In this document: piece by piece, positions 49,955 through 62,183 of the stretch | Numbering within the stretch: position 1 is the stretch's first letter | Layout: every line of letters begins with the position of its first letter | From: Peromyscus leucopus | Taxonomy: Eukaryota > Chordata > Mammalia > Rodentia > Cricetidae | Direction: 5' to 3' | NCBI RefSeq assembly: GCF_004664715.2 | Contig: NC_051071.1 | Span: 9,167,809 to 9,231,808, forward strand | DNA length: 64,000 nucleotides | Position numbers and translations under genes: made by a program | The notes under the pieces: model-generated | What the model saw: only the letters and a program-made list of their open reading frames with translations | Databases searched by the model: none | Told to the model about the DNA's origin: nothing

Positions 49955-50145
49955 AGCATCAGTTGTTGTTATACATATTTAGCAGATATTAACACACTTA
50001 AAGTCTCTGGAAAACCCCATGAAATATGTCTCTTGTACTCTTCGTTTTTGAATGAGGAATTTAAGGTAAAAAGAGATGGTTTGTTTTTCTAAGGTTATAG
50101 AAGTAGCATGTGGTAGAAACCAGATTCAAACCTTGGCTATCCAAA
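49955..50145 (-). mobile_element. MIR SINE
   Basis: Antisense MIR: CACTTAAAGTCTCTGG, AACCCCATGAAATATG, TTTTTGAATGAGGAATTTAA, AAGAGATGG, and CAGATTCAAACCTTGGC (antisense of the box B region). Confidence 0.65.
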
Positions 50146-50333
50146 AGAATTTACTCCTAAAATTATAACATTTCTCAACTGATGTGGGTATATTGCAGGG
50201 AGCCTGGAAAGTGAAGATGGACTTTCCATCAACTATCTTACTATGCATTTCTTTTGACTACATGGCTTGGAACTAATTAAGGCAATCTGAATTTGAAGAG
50301 CAGTGATGACATTTCTCCTTTTTCTGTGGGCAC

Positions 50334-50340
<7 letters not shown>
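50146..50340. other. Unique sequence
   Basis: Nothing recognised. Confidence 0.4.
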
Positions 50341-50384
<44 letters not shown>

Positions 50385-50405
50385 AATCAATCAATCAATC
50401 AATCA
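50341..50405 (+). repeat. (AC)n-(AATC)n compound microsatellite
   Basis: About 20 AC units followed by about 6 AATC units. Confidence 0.97.
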
Positions 50406-52369
50406 AATAAAGACCAAGGACAAATTACAGATTTGAAGGACTGTTTATGTGGGAGCTACTTAATAACATGGGTACACAAGGTAGCCTCAGTGATCAAAAG
50501 TCTGAGGAAACTTTGACTTTTACAAAGCAATAAAGGATAGCAAAAATATTGATTACATGTTACCCAAGGCCTGTAGTTAAATTTATAAAATGTTGAGCAT
50601 TCAACGTGTCATATAATGACTCAATGTCTTGTTTACAAATTTATTCAGGAAAGATATTCTGAAATGTGTGTTATGGAAGACCTAGCATTGTTCTTCTCTT
50701 ACCAATTCTTTCTTCATTTTGTACCCACCCTTCTATTCCCCTCTAGTTCCACCATGCACTACTCAGTCTTTAAAATTCTGAGTGTGTTTATAAACCAACT
50801 TCATTCTGTATATCAGGTCTAAGCAAAACATATTGCATTAAGCCAAAGCCCAACATAAAACTTGGAGGGAAAGAACAGAGCTACAACGCAGTCTTTGAAA
50901 TGAGAGTATCAGAGCAGAGCAAAGTCAGAAGTGATTTTGAGGTTGGAAAACAATATATGTGACATTTGAACTTTAAACAAACTGACCAAATATTTCATGT
51001 GTGTTTAAATAGTTGCAATAGAGATAAGGCAAGTGGAAGATGTAAACAAAAATAGTTAAATGCATCATTTCTCTTTGATTTTAAAATCCATTATGTGCAC
51101 AATGAAAAGAAATCAAAGGAGAGAAAAGTGAAACATTAAAATATAAATAGTCATAATTTCACTATGGCAAAAATCAACATGATTACAGAGTGTAAATCTA
51201 CTTATGTAGATCTTATGTACTCACAAATACATTCAAATATGGACACACACAGACATACACACAGAGTATTGTTGAATTCTTCATGCCAAACTCATATGCA
51301 AAAAATCAATGCCATGCTCTAGTTTATTGAAACTTTGATCTTGGCCATGCAAAAACAACTCATGAACTTTGGCTGCTATTGTGATCTCATGTACTCTGCA
51401 CATCCCTTGACTAACATTTAGCCTATTCAAAGTTATGGATTGTTTTTAGAAGTTTTTTCAAATGCTTGGCCTCTTTGAAAAAACAGTCTTAGATTATTCT
51501 TGTAGCTGAAGATGATTCTTGGATGTCAGAGTTAGAGCAATGGTTAAAATGGACTTTGACCCAGATCATTACCAAAGCAAAACAATAGCAATCACAACAA
51601 TAATAATCACCCAAACTATACAAACTACCCTTCTATGACAACAAATTCTAAGAAAGCTCCCCTCCTTCAGACTGACGAAAGAGCCCTCAGCTTTCCAAGT
51701 CAGGATTGTAGAAGGAAAGAATATGCCTTGACCCTGCAGGCCACATTTCTGTGGACACTTGCCCAACCTTGAGCCACACCCCTTGTTCTGTCTGCACTGA
51801 AGCAGAGAAATGACTGATTGGGTTGGAGCCCTATTTCTGACACCAAAGTCACTCTCCTCATTGAGTGCTCTGTGCCACATAACAACAATATGTCCAGGTT
51901 GGGACTTGCTCCCCCTTGTTCGGCCAATAGCCTCACAAATAATCCCCAGAGGTCTTTGTCCCATCTGCTTTTGTTGAAGCATGCTGTGTCTCTGCCATAT
52001 GGCTCAATCAGTCCCTGTCTGGATGGTCCTCCCAGAGTGCCTTCTGAGACACCTTGCCCTTTGTCACAGGGCCTCATGGGAGGCCTGTTGGGCTCAGCCT
52101 CTCCAGAGCTCTCTCTTTGAGGACTAAAAGAAATTTCTGTATCTTGTAAATTACAGAATATAAAATTTGTGCCTTCCTCTTCTAGTTAGGGTGGATCACC
52201 TCCAATAAGTCAACCTCTGCCACACCTGTTAAATTAATGGAGGACCAAGGAATAATGGAAGAGATTATTAAGAAACACTTGTAAAATCTGTAATGTGTTG
52301 TTGTGTATTTTGCACCTTCCCCTACATTTTCACTCTTCCATAAAAAATAACATATAAGTCATACATGTG
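50406..52369. other. Unique sequence
   Basis: About 2 kb. A GC-richer part (51650-52130) is open in three overlapping frames on both strands (up to 137 codons) with no recognised product. It contains a CGGCCAATAG inverted-CCAAT-type motif near 51920. Confidence 0.35.
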
Positions 52370-52555
52370 TTCTTTCATGAGTATATGAGCATCATATGCA
52401 TGTGGTTGCCTGTGGAGATCAGAAGAATAAGCTGGATCCCTCTAGAGTTTACAAGCAGTTGTGATCCACCCCATGTGGGTGTTGGGAACCCAACCTGGAT
52501 CTTCTATAAGAGCAATAAGTGCTCTTAATCTCTCCAGCCACTCCACCCCTGCTTT
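52370..52555 (-). mobile_element. B3-type SINE
   Basis: Antisense B2/B3: GATCCACCCCATGTGGGTGT, TGGGAACCCAACCTGGATCT and AATAAGTGCTCTTAATCTCT, ending in CCAGCCACTCC (antisense of the head). Confidence 0.8.
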
Positions 52556-53139
52556 AATGAAGGACTTGAGCTCTGTGAAAAGATTTTAGTATTGTGTTTC
52601 TTAAGTTCAAAAGAATTTTCAAATGAAAAATCCTCAATGTGGTGATTTGAGTTTTTCCTAAGTTTGTGTTTGTTAACCAAATAGAACAACTTTTGGAAAT
52701 CATTAGCAAGATATATAGGTCCAGTTTTGGTGGTGATTTATGGGGTTTATTAAAATTTCACATTTCCACTCAAATTCTTGCTTAGTTTTTAAAATAGTTA
52801 ACACTCCTTGCAATTGTTACAGGGGTGAACAATAGCTGCTTGAGACCTATGCAGAGCCAAAGAGCCTGATCTTCAATACTGGAAGAATAGGAAGTTTGCC
52901 TCCAGCTAATCAGAGGAGTGAGAATTATAGAATTTTATAGCCATTTAATTATGTCATTAGAATAAGAGTTGGCCAGCAAGGAGAGAGGGGGCTGCCACAA
53001 GTCTGACATGATGACTTTGTGTGGTTCTTTCAAAGCCATAATAGTATTTGGGGAGATGGTTAAAGTACTGTGTTGCTTTAAAAGATACTTAAAACTTTCT
53101 AACTAATATACTGAAGTACATATTTTCCTTTATAAAAAC
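52556..53139. other. Unique AT-rich sequence
   Basis: No feature recognised. Confidence 0.4.
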
Positions 53140-53400
53140 AGTATTTTTATTAAGTCATTGAGAATTTCATACACTGTATTTAGACCATACTTATCCCTCC
53201 CCCACCACCATTTCCCTGAACTCTCCTATCCACTCTCTCTACCCTCACCGTCCTCCCACCCAACTTTGGATTTTCTCCTTTTTTCCTGTGAAGTCCAGTT
53301 TGTGTTTCATAGAACTGCTGAAAAGACACGGCTGTGTTCCTCCAAATGTCGAAAGCTCATTGGAGCTTCCAGAAGCTGGGCACCAGTGGTTTGGTGAGCG
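53140..53400 (-). mobile_element. L1 3' UTR fragment (Lx type)
   Basis: TTTTTATTAAGTCATTGAGA, ATTTCATACACTGTATTTAG, CCCAACTTTGGATTTTCTCC and GAAGTCCAGTTTGTG are the antisense of the rodent L1 3' end, so the element lies on the minus strand and is heavily 5'-truncated. Confidence 0.8.
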
Positions 53401-55420
53401 TCTTGACAATCTCATGTCTCTCTCTGGAGTCTGTTGTGCCAAGTGGGGAGAGTGTAAACTTCTCATTGCGCACCCAGCTACCAGTTATAGACTTTTTTGT
53501 TTAGTCCTGTGCACTGAGGTCTTCCTTCCCATCACTCACTCCTACCACAAGCCCATAAAGGTTTAATATATCTACTTTGATGAATGGCAAAAATTGAAGT
53601 CTCAAAAATGTAAATATACTTGCCCCAGATTCCAAAGTTGAGGAGGATTTTAAGCCAGGCATGGGAGAATAAGAGCCCACCCCTCTATCTACTCTTTCCA
53701 CTGTCCTCTCTTCTTACTCAAATGGAGGTGATGATCAAACACAACATATATGCAACAGAAAGCATGCCTCCTTCTCACAAGGCATATTCTTTCCAAGGTG
53801 TTATTTCCAGTCACACTTTGCTTTTGTTTCCATTCTTGATCAAAAGACAGAAAAGAAAACATTAAAAAATAAAAATATGACACAGTGAAGATGACTACAA
53901 CAAAGAAGAAGATAAAATAATGGCATTTGTTATGATAAATAACAAAATTATTTGTGAGATTCAGTTGGGAGTGAATTGTTTATACTTTTTTGAATTAGAT
54001 CTTTGTTAATGAAGATATGTGACAGAATCCTTGTACATGAATCTCTTGAAAGAAAAGTTGTCTGGAAGGATTATATGCTTTGCTACCAAAATTTTCTTCT
54101 CCAAAGACATACATACACGAGAAACTAGCTCTTTTTAGGAAATATTGAAATGAAATCTGCTGTTAGAAACACTACATCCCCAGACAGTGATGGTTGGGGC
54201 AACTGGACTGGAATAAAGCGCGATCAGTGTCATCAAAAGACAGCTTGGTATGTTACTGACACAATTCAGTTCTAACATTTATGAAAGACTAAAAAAGATA
54301 AAATGCAGACATTAGTAAACACTTCCGGCTATATACGTTTACTTCAGAAATTTAAATAGACATTTTCCAGATATCTTCAAAAATGTTCTGTTTTGTAAGA
54401 ATAGTTTTCAGTTGATCATATACACCCTGAACCCTTGACCTTGAGACATCTTATTGTCTAGTCAATCAACCCACAAAACTTAATTTTGAATTTCTGTAAA
54501 ATGCTTGTCTCCTTGTCTCCTAACAACCTCTCAATATCAAACAGAATTCAACTTCCTTTATTAGACAATTTGTGTTGTTTTGCTTTTAAATTCCGGACTT
54601 TCTTTGCTTGCTTTTTAATTTCTTCTTGCTGATACAAGTATCTTTCTAAATAAAACAACAGGGACTGATTTTTAATGAGTAGGCAAGTCACTTTAGTCTG
54701 CAGACTGTTTTGTTCTTTTCCAAATGGCTGCTCTTTGGTGGCTCCTTACCTCTTCTTTACTTATCTTGAGACAGTGGCCAGGTATGTATATCAAACTCCA
54801 GGGAAGAGCCTTTGGGAGCTCTGCAATCTTCCATTTGTTTACTATTAGCAATACAACGCATATGTGGGCAACTGTACACTTTTCCTCCAGATATTCACTG
54901 TTGGTAGTTTTGCTTGATGGGACTGATAGAAGCATAAATATATACTAAGGGTAATTTCTCTGAGCTCTTTACCTCTGCTCCTTAGCTCACACTTTTAATG
55001 AAAAATTACACTGTTGTTGATCACTCTCTGTCATTTAGTCATTCCACTTATGTATTCTCACGAAGTCTTTGTCATTTGCCACTCTAACTTTAAAATAACA
55101 CCCCAAGAATGTCTTTCTTCTCTAGTTGGTACCTGGTGGCAATAACTTTATCATACTTCCAGGATTTAGCATAGCATGCAGTATATGAGCTAGCTTGGAT
55201 GGGACCAGAAAAGAAAACAAACTGTTCTGTGAACTCATCATCTTAATTTAAGAGTGAGTCATTAGGGTTAAAAGATCAAGAATAGGTTGACTTAAGGCTA
55301 AGAAACAAGTCATGCTGGAGATAGCTGAAGAATCCTCACCATTTCACTATGGAAAGACTTATCCACATTTTCTAAGGTTGACTCCAAAAGCACAACAAAG
55401 CTCCTCCCAAATCAGAAAGT
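53401..55420. other. Unique AT-rich sequence
   Basis: About 2 kb. Frames of 60-92 codons occur on both strands without recognisable features. Confidence 0.4.
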
Positions 55421-55449
55421 GTTTTTTGTTTGTTTGTTTGTTTGTTTTT
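55421..55449 (+). repeat. (GTTT)n microsatellite
   Basis: Four to five GTTT units between T-rich ends. Confidence 0.9.
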
Positions 55450-55616
55450 CTTTATCAGAATGAGGAATTATATAGGCCAATGACATTTTAATATCTCCTG
55501 TGGCCAGGACATGTGGAGTATGAAAGCTTCTATGAGCTCTTCACATCAGTTCATTTCTATACACATGGAGGATCTGTTTTGCTGGGGAGGCAGAGAGAGA
55601 TGGCTGGGTAAGACAT

Positions 55617-55970
55617 ATCTGTTTCTTTCCTGTTGCTAGGATAAAATACCATGACCAAGAGCAACCTGCAGATGAAATAGTTTATTTTGGCTTACAATTC
55701 CAGGAGTATTCCTACTCAAAGGGAGGCATGGCACGACATGGTTGCCAGAGCAGGAAGCCGAGAAATCAAATCTTCAGCCACACACAGAAAACAGAGAGAA
55801 CAAACTAGAATTGGAGTGAAGATATAAACTCTCAAAGCCACCCCAGTGATGCCCTTTCTCTAGCAAGGCTCCACTTCTTAAGGGTTCCGCAACCATCCAA
55901 ACAGCACAACTAAGAACATGTATTCAAGTACATGAGCCTGTAGGGGCTACTTCTCAATCAAGCCACCACA
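55617..55970 (-). mobile_element. ORR1-like MaLR solo LTR
   Basis: The plus strand starts near TATCTGTTTCTTTCC and has CAAGGCTCCACTTCTTAAGG, CATGAGCCTGTAGGGGCTAC and an end in AAGCCACCACA, all antisense landmarks of the ORR1 group. A direct repeat GTAAGACATATCT (55608-55620) and GTAAGACCATATCT (55976-55989) lies at the two edges. It is longer than the 5 bp expected of MaLR, and the right copy may belong to a SINE tail. Confidence 0.65.
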
Positions 55971-55989
55971 GTGATGTAAGACCATATCT

Positions 55990-56993
55990 AAAAGAAAAAA
56001 AGGAGGGATAGAAGGAAGGAAGAGAGAGAGAGATGAGTGAGATGGTATCTCAATAATAACCCTCTTTTCTCAACCAAATTATCTGATTAACTGTTTCAGT
56101 CAAGACAGCTCTCTGCATAACCAGACCACTCTAAGAGATTTTTAATACTCTCTTCTGAAGCACTTGAAATCTCATTCTTTATACTCTATGAACTCATTCT
56201 GAACTTTTCAGTAAGTGATATACTCAGAGTTCTAATATATGGTATTACATTGGAAGTTTCTTAAGGTATATTATATTTTAAATTTTTTATTCTGTAGTGA
56301 TCATGTATATGGATGTTCTTTTCTATCTACTGAAATGTGTTGAATAACAAGAGAAAAACCTTTTGCTTTCCATAGCATCTATATTCCCATGAGGATGCAG
56401 ACAATAAACAAATGCAAACTTTAATAGGCATCATTTACCCCACAATAGTGCTACAAACCAAGTAACTCTAAAATTTCTGAATTATAGTACCACCTATCTA
56501 TATGTCACACCATTGTGTGGGCCATCTGGAAAGACACTGAGTATCTGGACTTAGAGTCTCTAGTCTCTGTGCTGTCTGTTAGGATCATGCCTGCTGTGCT
56601 TGTGACTTTGGTGTCCCTGGACCAGCACTCTTGCTACACATGCTCTTCTTGTTGGACACAGTATAGGTGTGAGAGACCAAATCAGATTGAGGTTGTACCA
56701 GTGAGATGCCATTTCTGTCATACCAACTAACATTTCATTATCTAAGATAATGCACATATCACATGAAGCAAAAATTGGCCAAAAGGTAATTTTTTTTTTC
56801 ATTCTTATTGGGAAGGAAAATACGGTTCTAAAAGAATGACAGAGAGCTATTGAGAAGAGAGTGACCCTCATGACCTAATTACCTCTGTTCTCTCTTTGGG
56901 TTCCACCTATGAAAGGTGCTTCCACCTCTCAACTCTGCTGTACCGGGAATTGAGCCTCCAGCACTGGAACCTATGGGAGCTGCACTCAAATAA
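55990..56993. other. Unique sequence
   Basis: About 1 kb; a short AG-rich run follows 55995. The 103-codon minus frame (56560-56871) has no recognised domain. Confidence 0.4.
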
Positions 56994-57107
56994 TACCAGC
57001 ATCTGTACTATCACAATGAGGGAGCCAAGAACCAGAAATGATTCAAGCTATACCAGCATCTGTACTATCACAACGAGGGAGCCAAGAACCAGAAATGATT
57101 CAAGCTA
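56994..57107 (+). repeat. 57-bp tandem duplication
   Basis: Two head-to-tail copies (56994-57050 and 57051-57107) begin TACCAGCATCTGTACTATCA and end GATTCAAGCTA. They appear identical except for one transition (AATGAG against AACGAG). The unit is 19 codons long, so an overlapping frame stays open across both. Confidence 0.97.
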
Positions 57108-57359
57108 CCACACAGACAACTTAAAACACTAGATAGCACAGATCCTCTGAAGAAAATAGAATAGGCTTGGATAATTCCTAGGAAGACATGAAGCAGAGTA
57201 GCTTTAAGATGAAGCTGAATGCATTTCAGGTAGTGGGAACAGACAATACAATGACATAGTGACAAAGGAACTAATGAGAATATAAGAAGGGGGTAGAAAA
57301 TGAAGTCATTGAGACAGGGTCACTGAGATCAGGTTCCATGATGCATTTAGTTATTTTTC
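57108..57359. other. Unique sequence
   Basis: No feature recognised. Confidence 0.4.
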
Positions 57360-57426
57360 TAAATTGAGGTGACACCAATACACAACCAAAGAAATTTAAG
57401 GAAGGAAGGATTTGTCTTAGCTCACA
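57360..57426 (-). mobile_element. URR1-like repeat, part 1 (split by an LTR)
   Basis: AATTGAGGTGACACCAATAC, CAACCAAAGAAATTTAAGG and AAGGATTTGTCTTAGCTCACA resemble the family's right end read in antisense (ACACCATGACC, GGAAAGGGTTTATTTGGC). It continues after the LTR. Confidence 0.6.
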
Positions 57427-57797
57427 TGTAGCTGGAGTTTTCTCCAGTCCCACCAGGGCCCACAGCCACTCAGTAAACACACAAAGACTTACATTACATA
57501 CAAACTGCATGGCCGTGACAGGCTTCTTGCTATCTAGTTCTTATATCTTAAATTAAACCATTCTATTCATCTATAGGTTGCCACATGGCTTGTGGCTTAC
57601 CAGTACTTTACATCTTGCTTCTCATGTTGGCGGCGGCTGGCAGTGTCTCCTGACTCAGCTTTCCACTTCCCAGAATTCTCTTCTCTGCTTATTCTGCCTA
57701 TACTTCCTGCCTGGCTACTGGCCAATCAGTGTTTTATTTATCAATCAATCAGAGCAACACATTCACAGCATACAGAAAGACATCTCCAATACTCACA
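57421..57797 (-). mobile_element. Solo LTR, second family, copy 2 (nested)
   Basis: A 365-bp element (57427-57791), with a perfect 6-bp duplication CTCACA (57421-57426 and 57792-57797). On the minus strand it has the same order as 14333-14710: GATGTCTTTCTGTATGCTG, AATAAAACACTGATTGGCCA, GTAGCCAGGCAGGAAGTATA, AAGATATAAGAAC, and an end in AGCTACA. Its first two bases are TA instead of TG, a single transition at the terminal dinucleotide. Confidence 0.88.
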
Positions 57798-58087
57798 CTT
57801 TGAAGATACAGTTGATTGCAGCAGAGTAATCATCAAGGCAAGAGTTTTAGGTGGCCTGTCATATTATGTCCACAGTCAGGAAGCAAAGAGAGAAAGACAG
57901 AGAAGGAACATTGCCCTGCTTATTTCCCCCTTTGCTTCAGTCTGGAACCCCCAGTCTCCAAGTAGTTCCACCTACAGGTAAGGTAAGTCTTCACATCTCA
58001 TTTAACATAATCTAGAAACTTATAGGGATGTCTAGAAGTTCATCTCCTAGGTTCTGTAACGTTGGCAATCTGTACTAACCATCACAT
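57798..58087 (-). mobile_element. URR1-like repeat, part 2
   Basis: GTCCACAGTCAGGAAGCAAA, GAGAGAAAGACAGAGAAGG, ATCTCCTAGGTTCTGTAAC and GTACTAACCATCACA complete the repeat interrupted by the LTR. Confidence 0.6.
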
Positions 58088-58137
58088 ATGGGGAAACCTG
58101 AAGACATTAAAAATATTTGATTAAGAAATTACCATAC

Positions 58138-58262
58138 ATGCTGGGATTGGAATGTATGCCTGTAATCCCTCACTCAAAGACTGAAACAGGAAGATTGGAA
58201 GTTCAAGGCCAGCCTAGACTACATAATGATAGCCTGTCTTTTAGAGAAAGAAAAACCAATGT
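58138..58262 (+). mobile_element. Old B1 / proto-B1 SINE
   Basis: TGCTGGGATTGGAATGTATG, CCTGTAATCCCTCACTC, GGAAGTTCAAGGCCAGCCTA and GACTACATAATGATAGCCTG follow the B1 order. It is strongly diverged. Confidence 0.75.
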
Positions 58263-61200
58263 TCACAGCCCACATACTGACAAGGTAAACAGTGACCTCT
58301 GAAATGCGAAAGTCCATGTATCTTTCTCCCAGAGGCTTCTCACATTGAAACGGATCCTCTTTGCTCTGTTTATTCTCACCCTTGGGAGAAGTCTTCTTCC
58401 TTGCTACCCTGAGGAGGGTTGTGTAGATGTGAAATAGCAACATCTCTGGTCACCTTGACTTGGTAGAAACCTTTTGTCAGGAATATGTGGGTCCTTTGGA
58501 CCAGGAGACAATACTGATGTAACCATATATGTATGGGCTGTGCCTTTGGGAAGTTTGTGATTAATACAGGGTATGGAAAAATGTAAATGGGGCAACCTCA
58601 TGACTTCCACCAGGGTGGTCATACACAAAGCCACTTACAAGTGTTTGAATTCCATCAAATTGGAAGCACAAAGGTGTTGAATGCTTTCATGAGGGCCTGT
58701 ACACTTTCTTGAAATGACCTTTGAGCTTTGTCCTATGTGAAAAATTTTGTCTAAAATTGGCATTTAATTAGCCAGATTTTCTTTTGTCCTCATCTTTCCA
58801 TAGATGTAAGGAAAAAAGAACTATTATTCTATTTTCAGACATATGATAAAAGCAAATCAAAACCAGCAACATGGAGACACTGTCACTCTCCCTGGGTCAC
58901 AGTAGCACCACTACAGGTGTACCCTTGCCTTCTATTAAGAATCACCAACCAAACAGGTGAAACATACAGCTGGAAATTCACATTGTGGCATCTTTAGCAA
59001 GAAAGAGGCTGTGTCCAGATGAGACAGAAGTGCTAGCTAACCGAGCTCAACCTCCTGTCATGGGTTTCCAGAAAGAATTGTTGTGACAGTGTTATTCCAC
59101 ATGCATTTGTTAGTGAAATGGCTTCAAAGCAGTGGGTAGGGATCTGGGAGGCATCGCCACCTTCCCATCAGTGCTGCCGCTGCTTTGAGGCAGGATGCTG
59201 GGGTCAGGAGTGCCAAGGCAGTTCTCCATGTTCATCTCCTGTGCTGCCTGCCAGGAGGGAGACTTCAGTCCTGGCTCCCAACCACCCTCGTTGGTCTCCA
59301 GCTGCCAGCAACCTCCAAAGGAGAGAGCACACTGTCCTACCTTAGGAAAGCTTGCAGCCCATGTGAGGGGCAGGTTAAAAACCCTTAGGATGGTTCAGTT
59401 AGAGGCATTGCCTCCTTCCTCCTCTGCTGCTATTGTGAAGCAGAACACATGCTGCCAGGAGACAAAGAGGACACGCATTTATTTTTGAGCATAGGACTTA
59501 GGAACCACTTGGGAAGAATATTCTTGATTGAGAACCAAAACATTCCATGATGCTTAACAAACCTGCAAATTGAAAAATCAGCATCGGCCTGTTCAGCCAG
59601 GAGGCAGAAGAAGGACCTATACCCTGGGAAAAAAAAACCCAAAATATTCCTTAAATGATATTTGTATGCATTTGCAAAATTACCACTTTCTGAATCAAAA
59701 TCTCAAGCTGTTTTCATCTGAGAACATATGTTGCGCTGTTAGATGGTAACTCCGCCTGCCGCAGCCCGTGACATACCCCACCGCATCGCATAATGGACAG
59801 TCCTGCAGAAAAGGAGCCGCAGTTCAGTCAATGCCCCTGTAATAATATTTTAAAATAAATGATATGCATCATTAAATCACCGAGGATGACTAACTCAATT
59901 TTAGAAAACCCACAACTCCAGCAATCATAGTTACAGCTCTGATTTGAATATTTTCACTTTCACCTGAGCAGCCAGTGGGAGCCAGTCAGGCAGATTCCGC
60001 ATCCAGGCAGAGGAAGGCTGTGTCTCCCAGGAACTGGAGGAAACCTGTGATTATGTAGTTACAGTAAGTCACGAGATGCCTGTGTCCGCCTGGGCTTTCC
60101 AGATTCTCCCTTCCTCCCTTCTTGCCTGCTTATTTACATATCACAGGCATCCTCTTTGTAAAGTTATTTTAAATAATTTATTAGATTGATCTTTTTAAAA
60201 TTCTACCATGGCTAAATGTCATAAGGAAAAAAAGTCTTTCTAAACTTACTTAAAGGTTTCTGGTTTCTACTGGAGTAGGCCAGTTACCTGCTCCACTGCC
60301 GATATTCTAAAAATACCTTCATGTCCATACTATTATCCATTCTTCACGTCCAATTGCTCTGTTATGGTAATAGTCAGAGGCACACCATGCAGTAATTACT
60401 TACAGCTGACTGAAGAAAAGAATATTCAACTCCCCCACTGCTCCACTAGAAGGTCTTTATGCTCTATTAACTCATTCCTGTTTATTAATACTCTACTGGT
60501 AATTCAGACTGCTGCCTCTTAGGTTTGTAATAGGAGGGCTATTAAACAGCCATTACTGACCATATGGGTTGGCGAATATTTGTTGTTTTTCCCCCCCTTT
60601 GGTGGACTTCCCGCCCCCCTCCTTCCAACTTGTTCTTTAAGAAGCCATATTATAAACTAATAAAAATATCGTTACATCTGCATGAGATTAAGAAGCTTGG
60701 CAATTTCTCCCTCAGAAAATGTGAATTTAGTCCCAGATTGTCATTGCTACCTAGAAAAAGAGCTGGGGGAGAGACAAGAGAACAGAGAAGATTGTTCTCA
60801 GGTGGGAAACTGTACTTTGGGAGATATTTTAGGTTGCATGTTTCCTAAGTCAGCTGTTTCCGTTACTGACTTGCTGAAGGCATTTACCCACCTTTCATCA
60901 CCTCCAACTTTTGAAACATAAGTACATTTATTAAGGAACCCAAGTCTAACACCACCTTTTTCTTTCTAATCCCCCAGGCATTTGAAAGTGCTCACTTTAA
61001 ATGTTGAGACTTGGTGAATCCTTCTTCAACGAGCAGGTATATGAACCTGGGAGGTGAGCAGAGTTCCTCCTGGGACAGAGATGGCATGAGTAATGGGTTC
61101 AAGTGCAGCAAGCAGGTGGCAAACGATGATTATGGTAATAATATGCGCGCTTCTTCCTAGGTAGTGAGCCTGGCTGTGTTGCAAACACTAAACACATTCA

Positions 61201-61457
61201 CAGAAGGATAAATCTTGGAGATACACAGGAGCCCCAAGCAAATCTCCACTGGAAAGTGACCACTTACCTTCGGGACCGAGAACAGGGTGGTCACTTGACC
61301 ATGAGCTTTTACCAGTGCTGGCAGAGGCTGAGTGTCCCAGTTGTGGGACAGCAAAGTGACTGGCTTCCCTGGTGCTCTTTGGCCCGCCTCTGCTGCTTCC
61401 TCTTTTTCATCATCTCTGTCCAAATCTTTCTAGCTCCTGAATAAACAGATCAAACAC
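58263..61457. other. Mostly unique sequence
   Basis: About 3.2 kb without a recognised gene, SINE or LTR. A GC-richer part near 59120-59490 is open in all three plus frames. The stretch 59700-60080 is singled out separately. Confidence 0.4.
59700..60080. promoter_or_regulatory. Candidate conserved non-coding element
   Basis: Repeat-free, with retained CpGs (GGTAACTCCGCCTGCCGCAG near 59745, CCCACCGCATCGCA near 59777) and an octamer-like core: ATGATATGCATCAT (59859-59872), an imperfect inverted repeat around ATGCAT, followed by TAAATCACC. Motif and composition inference only. Confidence 0.28.
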
Positions 61458-61615
61458 TGGGTGCAGAGGGATATACTTCTAGGCCTACCACTTAAGTTGC
61501 TGAAGCAGGAGAATGGATTGAGTCCAGAAGTTCAATTTTAGCCTGGACAGGTAGAGAGACTCCATCTCATAGGCAATGCAAATAGACCTCAAATACCAAA
61601 ACAAACAAATAAGCA
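61458..61615 (+). mobile_element. Proto-B1 / 7SL-derived SINE
   Basis: GGGTGCAGAGGGATATACTT, GCTGAAGCAGGAGAATGGAT, TTGAGTCCAGAAGTTCAATT and CTGGACAGGTAGAGAGACTC are in 7SL-SINE order. It is old, with an A-rich end. Confidence 0.7.
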
Positions 61616-61779
61616 AAAATAAAGAGGTAACACCCCTGCCCCCCAATTTACAGCTTGCTCTGACCTTGCCCTTCTTGGCCTGGCAGGAGAATTGAGTATG
61701 TGTGCTCTATGTTTGACAGGTGCATGCAGTTAATTTAGCACTCTTTCTTTGTTAACTGGTGGTATTGTGCGAGAGTCCT

Positions 61780-61905
61780 TTTTCTTTCAGGTACACTCTA
61801 AATCCCTGGAGACAGGAGCTGTATCTTTTAAGCCCGTCTTCTATCTGTTCCTGTACCCAGTCCAGTGATAGACATTCAACTGGAACTCAGTAGAAGTCAT
61901 AAGTA
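61780..61905 (+). mobile_element. Probable L2 3' end
   Basis: GAGACAGGAGCTGTATCTTT, CTGTTCCTGTACCCAGTCCA and GTGATAGACATTCAAC resemble the L2 end (GGCAGGGACTGTGTCTT, ATCCCCAGCACC, GGCACATAGTAGG). Weak similarity. Confidence 0.4.
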
Positions 61906-62139
61906 TTTAAGGGAAATATATAGCATAAAAAAGGAACAACTCCCTGGCTTTTCTAATTTAATTGTGTTTGTAGGAGCTACGTATAGAAAAGCAATACTAA
62001 TCAGAAGTAAATACCAACAAAACAAAATGACAAAATGAAACCCCAAAGCTTGACAGTACCAATTTAATGGATAGCTAAGGATAGCCCGTAGTGATAGCCA
62101 AAGAATTACATGAAATTCAATTTGTTGAACCAGACCTTC

Positions 62140-62141
<2 letters not shown>
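61906..62141. other. AT-rich unique sequence
   Basis: Nothing recognised before the poly-A run. Confidence 0.4.

Positions 62142-62181
<40 letters not shown>
62142..62181 (+). repeat. Pure poly-A run of 40
   Basis: A homopolymer with no recognised retroelement body upstream. Confidence 0.95.

Positions 62182-62183
<2 letters not shown>

Noticed and set aside
51569..52120. Three overlapping open frames (100-137 codons) on both strands
   Set aside because: Open on both strands at once in the same GC-richer stretch, which reflects composition. No homology recognised.
55608..55989. 13-14 bp direct repeat as target duplication of the ORR1-like LTR
   Set aside because: MaLR LTRs make 5-bp duplications. 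The left copy overlaps the LTR end and the right copy looks like part of a SINE tail, so it is probably coincidental.
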